Assembly (NCBI RefSeq): GCF_003853645.1
Contig: NZ_QTPO01000004.1
Location: 124,001 to 188,000, forward strand
DNA length: 64,000 nt
Source: Burkholderia sp. Bp9143
GTDB lineage: Bacteria > Pseudomonadota > Gammaproteobacteria > Burkholderiales > Burkholderiaceae
Direction: 5' to 3'
A program made the translations under genes and the position numbers. The notes beneath the pieces were generated by a model that was given only the letters and a program-made list of their open reading frames with translations, made no database searches and had not been told where the DNA came from. Every line of letters begins with the position of its first letter. Positions within the stretch are counted from its first letter, which is position 1. Shown one piece after another: positions 45,524 through 55,033 of this stretch.

Positions 45524-47761
45524 ATGATCGATCGTGTCTTGCCGCGGCCGGCGCGTTTCTCCGGCCGCGTCTTCATCGCCGCCGTGCTGGCCGTGCCGCT
45601 CGTCGCGCACGCGCTGCCCGGCTACGACGACGTGCGCCGCAACTGGCGCAGTTCCGATTGGGTGCTGCTCGCGCGCGACGGCACGCCGCTGCAGCGCACG
45701 CGTGTCGACCTCATTGAACGGCGCGGCGACTGGGTGTCGCTCGCCGACGTGTCGCCCGCGTTCCGCGAGGCAATCGTCGTGTCCGAGGACAAGCGCTTCT
45801 ACGAACACAGCGGCGTCGACTGGCGCGGGATCGCCGGCGCGGCGTGGGGCAACCTGTGGAACGAACGCACGCGCGGCGCGTCGACCGTGACGATGCAGCT
45901 CGCCGGGCTGCTCAGCGATTCACCGCGCCGCTCGGGCCAGCGCTCGCTGCCGCAGAAGGCCACGCAGGCGATGAACGCGCTGCTGCTCGAACGCGGCTGG
46001 CGCAAGGACCAGATCCTCGAGGCCTACCTGAATCTCGTGCCGTTCCGCGGCGAAACGGTCGGGCTCGCCGCGCTGTCGCAGGTGCTGTTCGGCAAGGCGC
46101 CGTCCGGCCTCGACGCACGTGAAGCCGCGATCGCGGCCGCGCTGGTGCGGGCACCCAACGCGGCACCCGCGAAGGTCGCCGAGCGTGCTTGCCGGATCCT
46201 GCGCGACATGCATGCGGAGCAGGCATGCGCGTCGCTCGACGGCTACGTGCAGCTCGTGATCGCCCGCCCGGCCAACGCTGTGCGCGACGACGGCGCCGCC
46301 CTCGCCCCGCACTTCGCGCGCCGCATCGCGGCCGAGGTAAAACCGGCGGCCGGCGCGCAGGTGCGCACGACGCTCGATGCACCGCTGCAGCGCTTCGCGC
46401 GCGACACGCTGACGCGCGCATTGACCGAACTCAACGCGCCCGCACACCGGCGCAACGTGCAGGATGGCGCGGTCGTCGTGATCGACAACGCGACCGGCGA
46501 GATTCGCGCATGGGTCGGTTCGTCGGGTGCGTTGTCGAACGCGCGCGACGTCGACGCCGTGCTCGCGCCGCGTCAGGCCGGCTCGACGCTCAAGCCGTTC
46601 CTCTACGCGCAGGCGATCGACGAGAAGCGGCTGACGGCCGCATCGCTGCTCGACGACGCACCGATCAACCTCTCGGCCGGCGGCGGCCTCTACATTCCGC
46701 AGAACTACGACAAGGACTTCAAGGGCTGGGTGAGCGTGCGCACCGCGCTCGGCGGCTCGCTGAACGTGCCGGCCGTGCGCACGCTCGTGCTCGTCACGCC
46801 GCACCGCTTCGCGCGCACGCTGACCGCGCTCGGCCTGCCGCTCGCGCAGGAAGGCGACTACTACGGCTTCAGCCTCGCGCTCGGCAGCGCCGACGTCACG
46901 CTGCTGTCGTTGACCAATGCGTACCGCGCGCTCGCGAACGGCGGCGTCGCGCGAACGGTCGTCGACCTGCCTGCGTCGGCGCCCGTTTCCGGCGTATCGA
47001 CACCAGGACGTCCGGACAACGGCACGCGCGTATTCAGCGAAGCGGCCAGCTTCGTCGTCACCGACATCCTCTCCGACAACAACGCGCGCGTGCGCACGTT
47101 CGGCTTCGACAACCCGCTCGCGACGCGCTTCTTCTCGGCGGTCAAGACCGGCACGAGCAAGGACATGCGCGACAACTGGACGGTCGGCTTCACGTCGCGC
47201 TATACGGTCGGCGTGTGGGTCGGCAATGCGGACGGTTCGCCGATGTGGGACGTGTCGGGGGTAACCGGCGCGTCGCCGGTGTGGTCGGCCGTCGTCGGCT
47301 ACCTGCACCGCGACCTGCCGAGCCGCGCGCCGCGTCCGCCGGCCGGTGTGGAAACGCGCCGCATCACGTTCGAGCGCGACGTCGAGCCGTCGCGCGACGA
47401 GTGGTTCGTTGCGGGCACGGCGCTGGACACGATCCGGCTCGCCGCGCCCGTCACGCCGGGCAAGGACGGCGCGCGCGCCCCCCTGACGATCGGCGCGCCG
47501 ACCGACGGCACGATCTTCGCGATCGATCCGGACATTCCGCCGAAGAATCAGCGGATCTGGTTCGAGCGATCGTCCGGGCATGCCGCGCGATTCGCGTGGC
47601 GGCTCGACGACAAGGTGATCGGGCACGCCGACCGCATCGCGTGGATGCCGTGGCCGGGCCGGCACCGGCTGGAACTCGTCGACGCGCGCGGCAACGTGGC
47701 GGATGCGATCGGCTTCGAGGTGCGCGGCGCGTTCGCGAAGCCCGCCGCGCGCAAGCCCTGA
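45524..47761 (+). CDS. pbpC: Penicillin-binding protein 1C
   Basis: The protein has about 745 aa, a bifunctional class A PBP. An N-terminal anchor (FIAAVLAVPLVAHALPG) precedes a GT51 glycosyltransferase domain (VSEDKRFYEHSGVDWRG, GASTVTMQLAGLL, LERGWRKDQILEAYLN). The transpeptidase carries SxxK (GSTLKPFLYAQ), KTGTSKD and the PBP1C-type C-terminal domain (PSVGTIFAIDPDIPPKNQRIWF-like). It synthesises peptidoglycan at repair sites and is typically linked to an alpha-2-macroglobulin. GTG 45521 immediately before ATG 45524 is an alternative start. Confidence 0.92.
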   Translation: MIDRVLPRPARFSGRVFIAAVLAVPLVAHALPGYDDVRRNWRSSDWVLLARDGTPLQRTRVDLIERRGDWVSLADVSPAFREAIVVSEDKRFYEHSGVDWRGIAGAAWGNLWNERTRGASTVTMQLAGLLSDSPRRSGQRSLPQKATQAMNALLLERGWRKDQILEAYLNLVPFRGETVGLAALSQVLFGKAPSGLDAREAAIAAALVRAPNAAPAKVAERACRILRDMHAEQACASLDGYVQLVIARPANAVRDDGAALAPHFARRIAAEVKPAAGAQVRTTLDAPLQRFARDTLTRALTELNAPAHRRNVQDGAVVVIDNATGEIRAWVGSSGALSNARDVDAVLAPRQAGSTLKPFLYAQAIDEKRLTAASLLDDAPINLSAGGGLYIPQNYDKDFKGWVSVRTALGGSLNVPAVRTLVLVTPHRFARTLTALGLPLAQEGDYYGFSLALGSADVTLLSLTNAYRALANGGVARTVVDLPASAPVSGVSTPGRPDNGTRVFSEAASFVVTDILSDNNARVRTFGFDNPLATRFFSAVKTGTSKDMRDNWTVGFTSRYTVGVWVGNADGSPMWDVSGVTGASPVWSAVVGYLHRDLPSRAPRPPAGVETRRITFERDVEPSRDEWFVAGTALDTIRLAAPVTPGKDGARAPLTIGAPTDGTIFAIDPDIPPKNQRIWFERSSGHAARFAWRLDDKVIGHADRIAWMPWPGRHRLELVDARGNVADAIGFEVRGAFAKPAARKP

Positions 47762-47997
47762 GCGACTGAGCCGGACGCTTACTGGCCGGCTGCGTTCGCC
47801 TTCGTCGGCTGGGTGGAGAAGTCGATGACGGGCGCGGTCGAGATCGCGGCTTCGTTCGCGACGCTGAAGTTCGGGCGCGGCCGCCGCGTCCCGGCAGGAA
47901 AACGGGCAAGCACCGCCCGGATTCGAGACATAAAATATGAGCGGCACCGCCCCGCCGGCGGCCACCGGTTGCTCCACTCGCCCAAAGGCCCGCGACC

Positions 47998-48690
47998 ATG
48001 AACCTTCACCACCCGCGCTTCCTCCGCCCCGCGCTGGGCACCGCCTGCGTCGCCGCCGTCGCGGCACTTGCAGGCTGCAACGGCGACGCCTGCTTCGGCG
48101 TCGATGTCTGCTTCAACAACACCAATACGCAGACCGTCGCGCTGTCCGGCACGGCCGCCACGGGCGCCGCGCTCGCGAGCGCATCGGTGACGGTCAGTTG
48201 CGCGCAAGGCTCGGCGACGACGCTGACCGACGGCGGCGGCAACTACCGCGTGACGGTCAACGCCGCGCTGCCGTGCGTGATCACCGTCGCGTCGGGCGGC
48301 ACGAGCCTGCATTCGCTCGCCTACGCGAGCGGCACCTTCAACACGACGCCCGAGACCGAGCTGATGCTCGTCTATCTCGCCGCGCAGCTCGGCACCAACA
48401 CGGCCGGGCTGATCGGCAATTTTCAGGGGAATGCGCACTTCCAGAGGGTGATGGGCAGCCCGGGTGCGGTGCAGGCCGCGCAATCGGCGGTGGTGACGAA
48501 TCTGCAGCAGCGCTATTCGGTCACGCTGTCGACACCGGCCTTCCTGACGACGCCGTTCGTGGTCGGCCAACCGGGCGTCGACAGCGATCTCGGCGCACTG
48601 GCCAAGGCTGGCGCGATCGATTCGAACGGGATGCCGGACCCGGCCGCGGTTGCGCTGCTGGCGCAGGCGGGCGCGGCGCAGCCGCTGTGA
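47998..48690 (+). CDS. Putative lipoprotein of unknown function
   Basis: The protein has 230 aa. The signal peptide ends in a lipobox AALAGC (Cys about residue 26), followed by a Cys-rich patch (DACFGVDVCFNN). A carboxypeptidase-regulatory-like beta fold seems present in TVALSGTAATGAALASASVTV ... DGGGNYRVTV. The helical C-terminal half has no motif that I recognise. No +2 Asp is seen (the residue after Cys is Asn), so the outer membrane is likely. It is 236 bases after pbpC, with no obvious promoter. Confidence 0.75.
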   Translation: MNLHHPRFLRPALGTACVAAVAALAGCNGDACFGVDVCFNNTNTQTVALSGTAATGAALASASVTVSCAQGSATTLTDGGGNYRVTVNAALPCVITVASGGTSLHSLAYASGTFNTTPETELMLVYLAAQLGTNTAGLIGNFQGNAHFQRVMGSPGAVQAAQSAVVTNLQQRYSVTLSTPAFLTTPFVVGQPGVDSDLGALAKAGAIDSNGMPDPAAVALLAQAGAAQPL

Positions 48691-48727
48691 GCGACCGGCG
48701 TGCCGTTGCGGCACCCGTTGACTCGGC

Positions 48728-49975
48728 TTACGCCGCTTCCCCGCTCCCGCAAGCCACGCGCGCGGCCTGCTGCTGCGTCAGGTAGCGCAGCAGCTTCGTC
48801 ACCATCCACACGACGATGAACGACAGCGCGACGAAGAACACCGCGAGCGGCGTCAGCACCTGCACGGACACGAAGCCGGCCAGGCCCATCATCGCGGACG
48901 ACACGAGCAGCAGCGCGCACCCGAGGATCGCGCTCGTCAGCCCCGCGATATGCGGAAACAGCGAATTGCCCTTGGCCATCAGCGTCGGATACATCGCGCC
49001 CGCGCAGAAGCCCATCACGAGCACCGGCGTCGCGAGCGTCCATACGCGCAGACCGACGGTCAGCGCCAGCACGAGCATCACGACCGCCGCGACCGCCATC
49101 ACGCGCGCGCCGATGCGCAGCCGCTGCTCGGCGCTCGGCAGCCCGCGCCCATGAATCCGGTTCGACAGCCCGCCGAGGAAATACATCAGCCCGATCCCGA
49201 GCGCGAGATAGCCGAAGAAGGTCGGCGGCTTGTGCAGCGTGGTCTGCACCATGAACGGTCCAACGATGTTGAACACCAGCAGGATGCTGTAGCACAGCCC
49301 CTGCGCGAGGAAGCAGCTCTGGAACACCGGGCTCGCGAGCACCTTGCCTGCGTTCGCCATCAGCGTGCGCGGCTCGAGATGGACCGGTTTCGGCAAGGTC
49401 TCCCGGTAGTGCCACAGCAGCGCCCACATCACCAGCGAATACACCAGCAGGAACACGAGGCATGCGCGCCAGCCGAACCATTCCTGCAGGTGCGCGCCGA
49501 TCACCGGCGCGATGATCGGCGCGAGCCCCCACGCAATCGACATGTAGGTAAAAGCATGCATCAGCGCCTGGCCCGAGAACGAGTCGGTGATGATCGCCTT
49601 CGCGAGCAGGTTCGTGGTCGCGATCCCGAAGCCCTGCAGGCAGCGCGCCAGCACGAACGTCTCCAGGTTCGGCGCGCCGAGCGACAGCAGGCAGCCGATC
49701 GTATAGATGACGAGCCCGAACGCGAGCACGCGCTTGCGCCCGTATGCATCGGCGACCGGGCCGAAGATCAGCTGGCCGAGCGCGTAGGCGGCCATGTAGC
49801 CGGAGACGCTCGACTGGATCGCCTGCGGCGTGGTCGCGAACGAACGCGCCATGTCGGGCAGCGCGGGCACATAGATGTCGATCGCGAGCTGGCCGGCGGA
49901 GGCGAACAGGCAAATGAGGAACAACAGGAAGCGCGGCGAGTTCGATTCGCGCGCGGAAGTGAGCGAGGCGTTCAT
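48728..49975 (-). CDS. Bcr/CflA-family multidrug efflux MFS transporter
   Basis: The protein has 415 aa and 12 membrane segments. DHA1/Bcr signatures are present: QLAIDIYVPALPDMA in helix 1, GQLIFGPVADAYGRKRVL between helices 2 and 3, and ARCLQGFGIATTNLLAKAIITD. Family members expel bicyclomycin, chloramphenicol or sulfonamides in exchange for protons. ATG 49975 begins the conserved N-terminus (MNASLTSARE); the long upstream frame is a non-coding extension. It is probably monocistronic. Confidence 0.88.
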   Translation of the reverse strand: MNASLTSARESNSPRFLLFLICLFASAGQLAIDIYVPALPDMARSFATTPQAIQSSVSGYMAAYALGQLIFGPVADAYGRKRVLAFGLVIYTIGCLLSLGAPNLETFVLARCLQGFGIATTNLLAKAIITDSFSGQALMHAFTYMSIAWGLAPIIAPVIGAHLQEWFGWRACLVFLLVYSLVMWALLWHYRETLPKPVHLEPRTLMANAGKVLASPVFQSCFLAQGLCYSILLVFNIVGPFMVQTTLHKPPTFFGYLALGIGLMYFLGGLSNRIHGRGLPSAEQRLRIGARVMAVAAVVMLVLALTVGLRVWTLATPVLVMGFCAGAMYPTLMAKGNSLFPHIAGLTSAILGCALLLVSSAMMGLAGFVSVQVLTPLAVFFVALSFIVVWMVTKLLRYLTQQQAARVACGSGEAA

Positions 49976-50296
49976 GACAACCGGGAAGGATTCGGGCAGC
50001 GGCAACACGCGCCAGCGTGTTCGAATGACGAACAGCGGTGCGTGGCAGAGCGCATATTGTGCCTGTTGTTGCGCGACGCGACAGGAATCCCATGGCGTGG
50101 GCGAGGTTGAATGCCGAATGCAGCACATTCGAAAACGCGCCTGGGAGACCGTCGCCAGCCGCGGCGTGCAGCCGCCGACAACCCGGCGCAGCCCCGTCCC
50201 GCGGGCCGTGCGCCGGTTCCAGTCCGGATTTGAGCCGGTGCTCGCAGGGTCGTGAGGCCGGTCCGGGCTCCGGATCGACGCCAGCCGACCCGGCAC
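49976..50296. other. Intergenic region, no gene seen
   Basis: About 320 bases between the symporter stop and the efflux pump start, both on the minus strand. It should contain the terminator of the sulfatase operon and the promoter of the pump. I find no clear hairpin with a T-run. Confidence 0.4.
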
Positions 50297-51700
50297 TCAC
50301 CTGACGGCGGACCGCCTCAGACGGAGAATGCCCAGTATCCGCGCATGCACGTCGGACGAGACCGGATAGAGCAACACCAACCCGATCGCCATCGCCGTGA
50401 ACACGAGCGGCCCCTTCCACAACATGGCCCACAAACCATCGAGCGTGCGCGGCGACTGCACGCGATTGGCGACGAATCCGATCGCCTCCAGTATCTGGCC
50501 GACAGCACCGACCGCCAGCGCGAGCGCGGCCTTCTGAGCCAGCGCCACGACGCCGAAAATCACGCCCTCGCCCCGGATGCCGGTACGCCACTCGCCGTAT
50601 TCGACGGTATCGGGAATCATCGCCCACTGCGCAAGCAACATCGCGGCGTTGCCGAACCCGATCGCAACGAGAATCGCCAGCAACGCACCCAGGCCGGGGA
50701 GCCCCGCGGCCCCGAGCAAACCGTAGCAGACCGCCGTGATGCAGGCGCCGATCAGCGCGACCCGACGTTTCGACGTCCTCCGCATCACCCACGCCCAGAA
50801 CGGAATCGAGACGAATACCTGCAGCGCGACGGCGCCCAGTGCCCAACCGATCAGGTCCTCTCGATGCATGCCGTATTTCAGCACGTACGGAAGCGTCTTC
50901 GACAGCAGGGTCGACGACGTCATGTGCAGGATCGCGAAGCCGAACACGATGACAAACGCGCGGTTGCCGACGATCACGAGAAACGCCTCACGTATCGAGA
51001 CGCCGTGACGGTCCGGCACGACCGCCTCCTTCGTCGACAGGAACGTCGCCACGAATACGCAGACCGCCACCGTTGCGTACGCCAGGTTCACGAACAGAAA
51101 CCCCGTTTTCGCGTCGCCGCCGCCGAGCACCTGCACGAGCCGCAGCGTCGACAAGGCCACCAGCACGCCGGCCGTGGCCGCGCATACCATCCGATAGGCG
51201 GCCAGACTTCCTCGCTCGCGGCTGTCGACCGTCAGCGTCGCCATCAGCGCGTTGTACGGCATCGACAACACGGTGTACGTCGTCCTGAACAGCACATGGG
51301 TGCTCACGACGAACGCCAGTTGGGCGACACCCTCGAGGCGGTTCGGCACGAACATCGACACGAAGCTGACGGCGAGCGGAACGCATCCGAACAGCAGGTA
51401 AGGCCGGTAGCGCCCCCAGCGCGTTCTCGTGCGGTTGGCGACATATCCCATGACCGGATCGAAAACGGCGTCCCACAGCATTGCGCCGCCGAATATCGCA
51501 CCGGCGATCCCGGGGGAAAGCCCGACCACATCCGTGTAGTAATACAGCAGATAGAGCGTCGTACTCTGCCAGTACAGATTGAACGCGAAATCGCCGATAC
51601 CAAAGCCGATCTTGCGTACAAACGGCAGCCTGACGCTCGCCTCATCGCCGGCGCCGGAGACTCCCGGCGCCGGGATGGATTGTGAAATTTCCGCCATCAT
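50297..51700 (-). CDS. GPH-family glycoside/cation symporter
   Basis: The protein has 467 aa and 12 membrane segments. GPH (glycoside-pentoside-hexuronide) landmarks are IGFGIGDFAFNLYWQST at the start, DVVGLSPGIAGAIFGGAMLWDAVFDPVMGYVANRTRTRWGRYRPYLL, and WAMIPDTVEYGEWRTGIRGEG late. Relatives MelB, XynB and YicJ import glycosides with Na+ or H+. It is the last gene of the GH3-porin-BON-sulfatase arm, 51 bases after the sulfatase, and is the best candidate importer of the intact sulfated sugar. ATG ATG at 51700/51697 gives two adjacent starts. Confidence 0.9.
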   Translation of the reverse strand: MMAEISQSIPAPGVSGAGDEASVRLPFVRKIGFGIGDFAFNLYWQSTTLYLLYYYTDVVGLSPGIAGAIFGGAMLWDAVFDPVMGYVANRTRTRWGRYRPYLLFGCVPLAVSFVSMFVPNRLEGVAQLAFVVSTHVLFRTTYTVLSMPYNALMATLTVDSRERGSLAAYRMVCAATAGVLVALSTLRLVQVLGGGDAKTGFLFVNLAYATVAVCVFVATFLSTKEAVVPDRHGVSIREAFLVIVGNRAFVIVFGFAILHMTSSTLLSKTLPYVLKYGMHREDLIGWALGAVALQVFVSIPFWAWVMRRTSKRRVALIGACITAVCYGLLGAAGLPGLGALLAILVAIGFGNAAMLLAQWAMIPDTVEYGEWRTGIRGEGVIFGVVALAQKAALALAVGAVGQILEAIGFVANRVQSPRTLDGLWAMLWKGPLVFTAMAIGLVLLYPVSSDVHARILGILRLRRSAVR

Positions 51701-51751
51701 CGTCCCGCAGTTCAGTTCCGTCTCGCCTGCTCGAAAAACGAACCTTCAGCT

Positions 51752-53269
51752 TCACCCCGCGAAGTTCCGGATCGGAATCGGGGGTTGACTCGGCGCTTCC
51801 GCATTCTGCAACTCGGCTTCATGCTTCCGGAGCAGCGCGGCGCCCTTCTCCGCTCGCCCGGTTTCCCTCAACCGCTCCAGGTAAGCCCGCAACTTGCCGC
51901 GCACGTGATAAGGGCCGCCCTCCTCGACGACGTTGACCAGCGGGTCCCGGCCACGCGCCGCGTCGGGAAGCACCTGCGCTTCCCATTCCTTGAGCAGCGC
52001 GGTCCCTTCGGCGACGACATCCGCACGCTCGGCCGCCAGATTTAGCAATTCGTGCGGATCGCGATCGAGGTCGAACAGCATGACGTCGTCGAAGAGGTGA
52101 TATCCGTCGTGCAACGTGGCGATCATCAGCCAGTTCCCGAACCGAACGCCACGCTGGCACGTCCACGCGCCCTGCGACACGACAAGGTAGTCGCGACCTT
52201 CGTCCACCCCGTCCCGCAAGTCTTTCGCGAACGAAGCGCCGTCCCACGAATCGGGAACAGGCTGACCAAGCAACTCCAGAATGGTTGCGGTGACATCGAT
52301 CTGATAATGGAACGCGTGGTATTCGCGCCCCGGTTCCAGGCCCGGCCATTTGAGCAGCAGCGGGACGTTCGTCGTGAACTGATCGGCCGTCTGGTGGTCA
52401 CCGTAGATGCCCAGCTCGCCGAGCGTCTCGCCATGATCCGACGACAGCAGCACGGCCGTGTCGTCCATCACGCCGAGTTCCGCGAGTTGTCCGAGCAGTT
52501 TCCCGACATATTCGTCGGCCATGAGGACGCCCGTGTCGTAGCCGTCGAACATGGCTCGCACCGCCGCCATGTCCGGAACCTGCTGGGGTTGGCGCGGATA
52601 TCGCCGTAACGCCGCATCGTTCGGTGCGAACCCCGTGCATTCCTGAGCGCTATGCGGGCCGCACCCTTGCCAGTGGTTTGCACGCACCGCCTCGGTCAGC
52701 CACGGCGGCAGCGGATCGTCGGCGAAAGGTTCGCCATAGCTCGCCGGCGCTCTGTATGGGGTATGAGGGTCCCACATATGAACATGCAGGAACCAGTTGT
52801 CGTCGCTGCCATGCCGGGTCAGCCAGTCCGACGCGATCGCGAACACTTCGTCCGCGGTCTCGCGCCCGAACTTGCCGACGTTGTAAGCCTCGTCGAAACC
52901 GGCATACCAGTGAAAGGCCGAATGGCGATGCGCAAAGGAGCTGACGCTGACGGTCCTTAGACCCGCCTGCTGCAGGCGAAACGGAAAACTGTCGAAATGC
53001 AGCTGCGACCAGAACTTGCGATCGGGGCCGCCGATCACCGGGTCGGCATCGACGCCGCCGTGGTTGACAACGCCGTTGTGAATGCCGAAGCGGCCGGTCA
53101 GCAAGGCCGTGCGGCTGGGCAGGCATGGCGTGTCGGACGCATGCACGTTCCGGAACAGCACGCAGTCGGCCGCCAGCCTGTCGATGTTCGGGCTGGTACG
53201 GCGGTGGTACCCGTAGCAGCCGAGGTGGTCCGGACGCAGTGTATCGATGTCGAAGTAAATCAGTCTCAT
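51752..53269 (-). CDS. Type I (formylglycine-dependent) sulfatase, first copy
   Basis: The protein has 505 aa and hydrolyses a sulfate ester. The S1 signature CLPSRTALLTGR begins at Cys49, the residue converted to formylglycine. Calcium ligands are likely Asp7 and Asp9 (FDIDTLRPD) and the later SSDHGE. HMWDPHTPY supplies further active-site residues. No signal peptide is visible (MRLIYFDIDT), so it acts in the cytoplasm, unlike most glycan sulfatases. It resembles the heparan/iduronate-like S1 group, but the substrate cannot be inferred. It sits between the BON protein and the GPH symporter. Confidence 0.92.
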   Translation of the reverse strand: MRLIYFDIDTLRPDHLGCYGYHRRTSPNIDRLAADCVLFRNVHASDTPCLPSRTALLTGRFGIHNGVVNHGGVDADPVIGGPDRKFWSQLHFDSFPFRLQQAGLRTVSVSSFAHRHSAFHWYAGFDEAYNVGKFGRETADEVFAIASDWLTRHGSDDNWFLHVHMWDPHTPYRAPASYGEPFADDPLPPWLTEAVRANHWQGCGPHSAQECTGFAPNDAALRRYPRQPQQVPDMAAVRAMFDGYDTGVLMADEYVGKLLGQLAELGVMDDTAVLLSSDHGETLGELGIYGDHQTADQFTTNVPLLLKWPGLEPGREYHAFHYQIDVTATILELLGQPVPDSWDGASFAKDLRDGVDEGRDYLVVSQGAWTCQRGVRFGNWLMIATLHDGYHLFDDVMLFDLDRDPHELLNLAAERADVVAEGTALLKEWEAQVLPDAARGRDPLVNVVEEGGPYHVRGKLRAYLERLRETGRAEKGAALLRKHEAELQNAEAPSQPPIPIRNFAG

Positions 53270-53377
53270 TTGTCGTTTCCCTTCATCCAGCCTTGGACGG
53301 CCGGTTCGAAAATTGTTTTGCAGCCAGGCCGATGACGGCCCACGTCATGGAACGACGGTCGACCGCACGCTCCGTGC

Positions 53378-53770
53378 TTACCAGTTTTGTGTGCTGATGC
53401 GCAGTTGATTCTTGACCGCCTGCACACCGGGAACCTTTTGCGCCGCGTCGACGGCGATCCCTGCTTGAACATTGTCGGCAATCGTGCCCGACAGCGTCAC
53501 CACGCCGCCTTTTGCACTCACCGAAATGCGCGTCGAGTCGAGCCCCTTGGCATGGGCAATCGCCTGGCTGACGCGCTTGACCAATTGCCGATTCGCCTTT
53601 CTGTTCGCTTTTTTCGTGGCGCCCGTTCCGGCAGCGCTACTCGTTTGCGACGCCGCCGAGTCGGTCCGAGGGGTATTGCCCGGAATCGGATCCTGCGCGA
53701 ACGTGCTCGTCGCGCCAGCCACGCACAGCCACGCGAGTGCCGCGCGAACGACATGCTTTCGAATTTCCAT
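53378..53770 (-). CDS. BON-domain periplasmic protein
   Basis: The protein has 130 aa. The signal peptide (ALAWLCVAGATSTFA, cut before QDP) is followed by a Ser/Thr/Lys-rich linker and a single BON domain (about 65-127: ISVSAKGGVVTLSGTIADNVQAGIAVDAAQKVPGVQAVKNQL). BON domains bind lipid or the envelope (OsmY, DolP). The start is between ATG 53770 and a TTG at 53788. It is 40 bases after the porin in the sulfatase operon, an unusual companion for catabolic genes; it may support the porin or envelope during growth on the substrate. Confidence 0.85.
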   Translation of the reverse strand: MEIRKHVVRAALAWLCVAGATSTFAQDPIPGNTPRTDSAASQTSSAAGTGATKKANRKANRQLVKRVSQAIAHAKGLDSTRISVSAKGGVVTLSGTIADNVQAGIAVDAAQKVPGVQAVKNQLRISTQNW

Positions 53771-53810
53771 TCCTTTCTCTCTCGTCAAATCCTGGTGTGC
53801 CGCACCGCGA

Positions 53811-54875
53811 TTAAAACTGCGTGATCATCCCGACCGATATGCCGGTCACCGCCTTGCCGTCCGGCCGCAGGTTCAAGCCTGACACGTTGGCCGGATCCCG
53901 CTTGTACGCGCCCGAGAATCCGTTTCTGTCGTACTCCAGGTACAACTCGGTACGCTTGGACAGGAAATAATCGAGCATCGCGTAGGTGGTCAATTTTCGC
54001 CCGTCCGATCCGCGCGCGTATTTCAGGTTCTTTCCGATGTCGTAATAGGTCGCCGTGCTGAACTGAAGGAACGGCGTGACCCGATAGACGAGACCGATTG
54101 CCGGGATGTCGTCCCGGCGTTCGACGCCGGCGGACGTCGGCGAACTCACCCAGAGCCCGCTGTAGCTCAGGTACAGTTTCGCCGGCCCCAGTTGCCACGT
54201 TGCACCGCCAATCGCCGCCTGCGCCCATTGAGACGCCGCGGCGTTATAGGTCTTCTGATACGCGGCACCGATCATCACGGTTTGATACTGGTAGGTTGTG
54301 CCAATGGCGAGGTTCGATCCCACGTGTATGTTGCCGGCCACACCGCCAGCCGAGTAGCTTCCGCGGAGCGTCAGACCGCCAGCCTTACCCACGACCTTCA
54401 CTACGTTGTTGAACCGGGAGTCGAGCGTAAAGAAGTTCCCCCCCCAGATCACACCCGGGACAACGGCGAGCGACGTTCCCTGCGCTGCGTCCGGATCGAG
54501 CGCAACGCCGACGTCTTCGGCGGCGCTGAGTTGCCGGCCCAGCGTGACACGCCACGCATCGGTGCCGAGTCCGACATAGGCTGCCTTCGAAAAGAGCGGC
54601 CCCGACGTGCTCGCCAGTCCCCCCGTCCCCGTGACGAATCCGCTTTGAAGGGTGAAGATCGCCCTCAGGCCCTGCCCGAGATCCTCCACGCCTTTCAGCC
54701 CGAAACTATTGCCGGATATGATGTTGCTGTCGAACCCGATCTGGTGCCCCCCTTTCACCCCGTCGACCCACCGAATACCTCCGCCAACCGTCCCGAACAA
54801 CGTCACGCTCGACTGCGCTTTCGCTCCACCGGCCATCATTGCCACCGCCGTGGCCAGAATGATCTCTTTCCTCAC
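53811..54875 (-). CDS. Gram-negative porin of the sulfatase locus
   Basis: The protein has 354 aa. The signal peptide (IILATAVAMMAGGAKA, cut before QSSVTLFG) precedes a betaproteobacterial porin start, the SFGLKGVEDLGQGLRAIF segment and a terminal Phe (ISVGMITQF). The GTG start at 54875 has AGGAGGAG upstream, one of the best ribosome sites here. It is 158 bases after the GH3 gene on the same strand, so it is likely the outer membrane entry pore for the substrate of this locus. It is only loosely similar to the porin at 34010. Confidence 0.9.
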   Translation of the reverse strand: MRKEIILATAVAMMAGGAKAQSSVTLFGTVGGGIRWVDGVKGGHQIGFDSNIISGNSFGLKGVEDLGQGLRAIFTLQSGFVTGTGGLASTSGPLFSKAAYVGLGTDAWRVTLGRQLSAAEDVGVALDPDAAQGTSLAVVPGVIWGGNFFTLDSRFNNVVKVVGKAGGLTLRGSYSAGGVAGNIHVGSNLAIGTTYQYQTVMIGAAYQKTYNAAASQWAQAAIGGATWQLGPAKLYLSYSGLWVSSPTSAGVERRDDIPAIGLVYRVTPFLQFSTATYYDIGKNLKYARGSDGRKLTTYAMLDYFLSKRTELYLEYDRNGFSGAYKRDPANVSGLNLRPDGKAVTGISVGMITQF

Positions 54876-55033
54876 GCGTCTCCTCCTGTTTTGCACTGCT
54901 TATTAGATTGCTCCGGAAAATTCCCTCTTTCTTTTTCCGATCGATCACGGGCCGCCAAGCGAACGCTGGTAAACGCCGGCCCGGAAGATCGGTTGCTCCC
55001 GTATTACCCGTGCAAGACTTCCGCGGTACGACT

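Noticed and set aside
47779..47934. Possible 50-aa minus-strand small protein between pbpC and the lipoprotein (MSRIRAVLARFPAGTRRPRP start)
   Set aside because: Its C-terminal half looks less biased than other shadows, but there is no clear ribosome site or second line of evidence; left uncalled.
45920..48067. 715-aa minus-strand frame across pbpC
   Set aside because: Shadow of pbpC; the same biased composition and no start signal.
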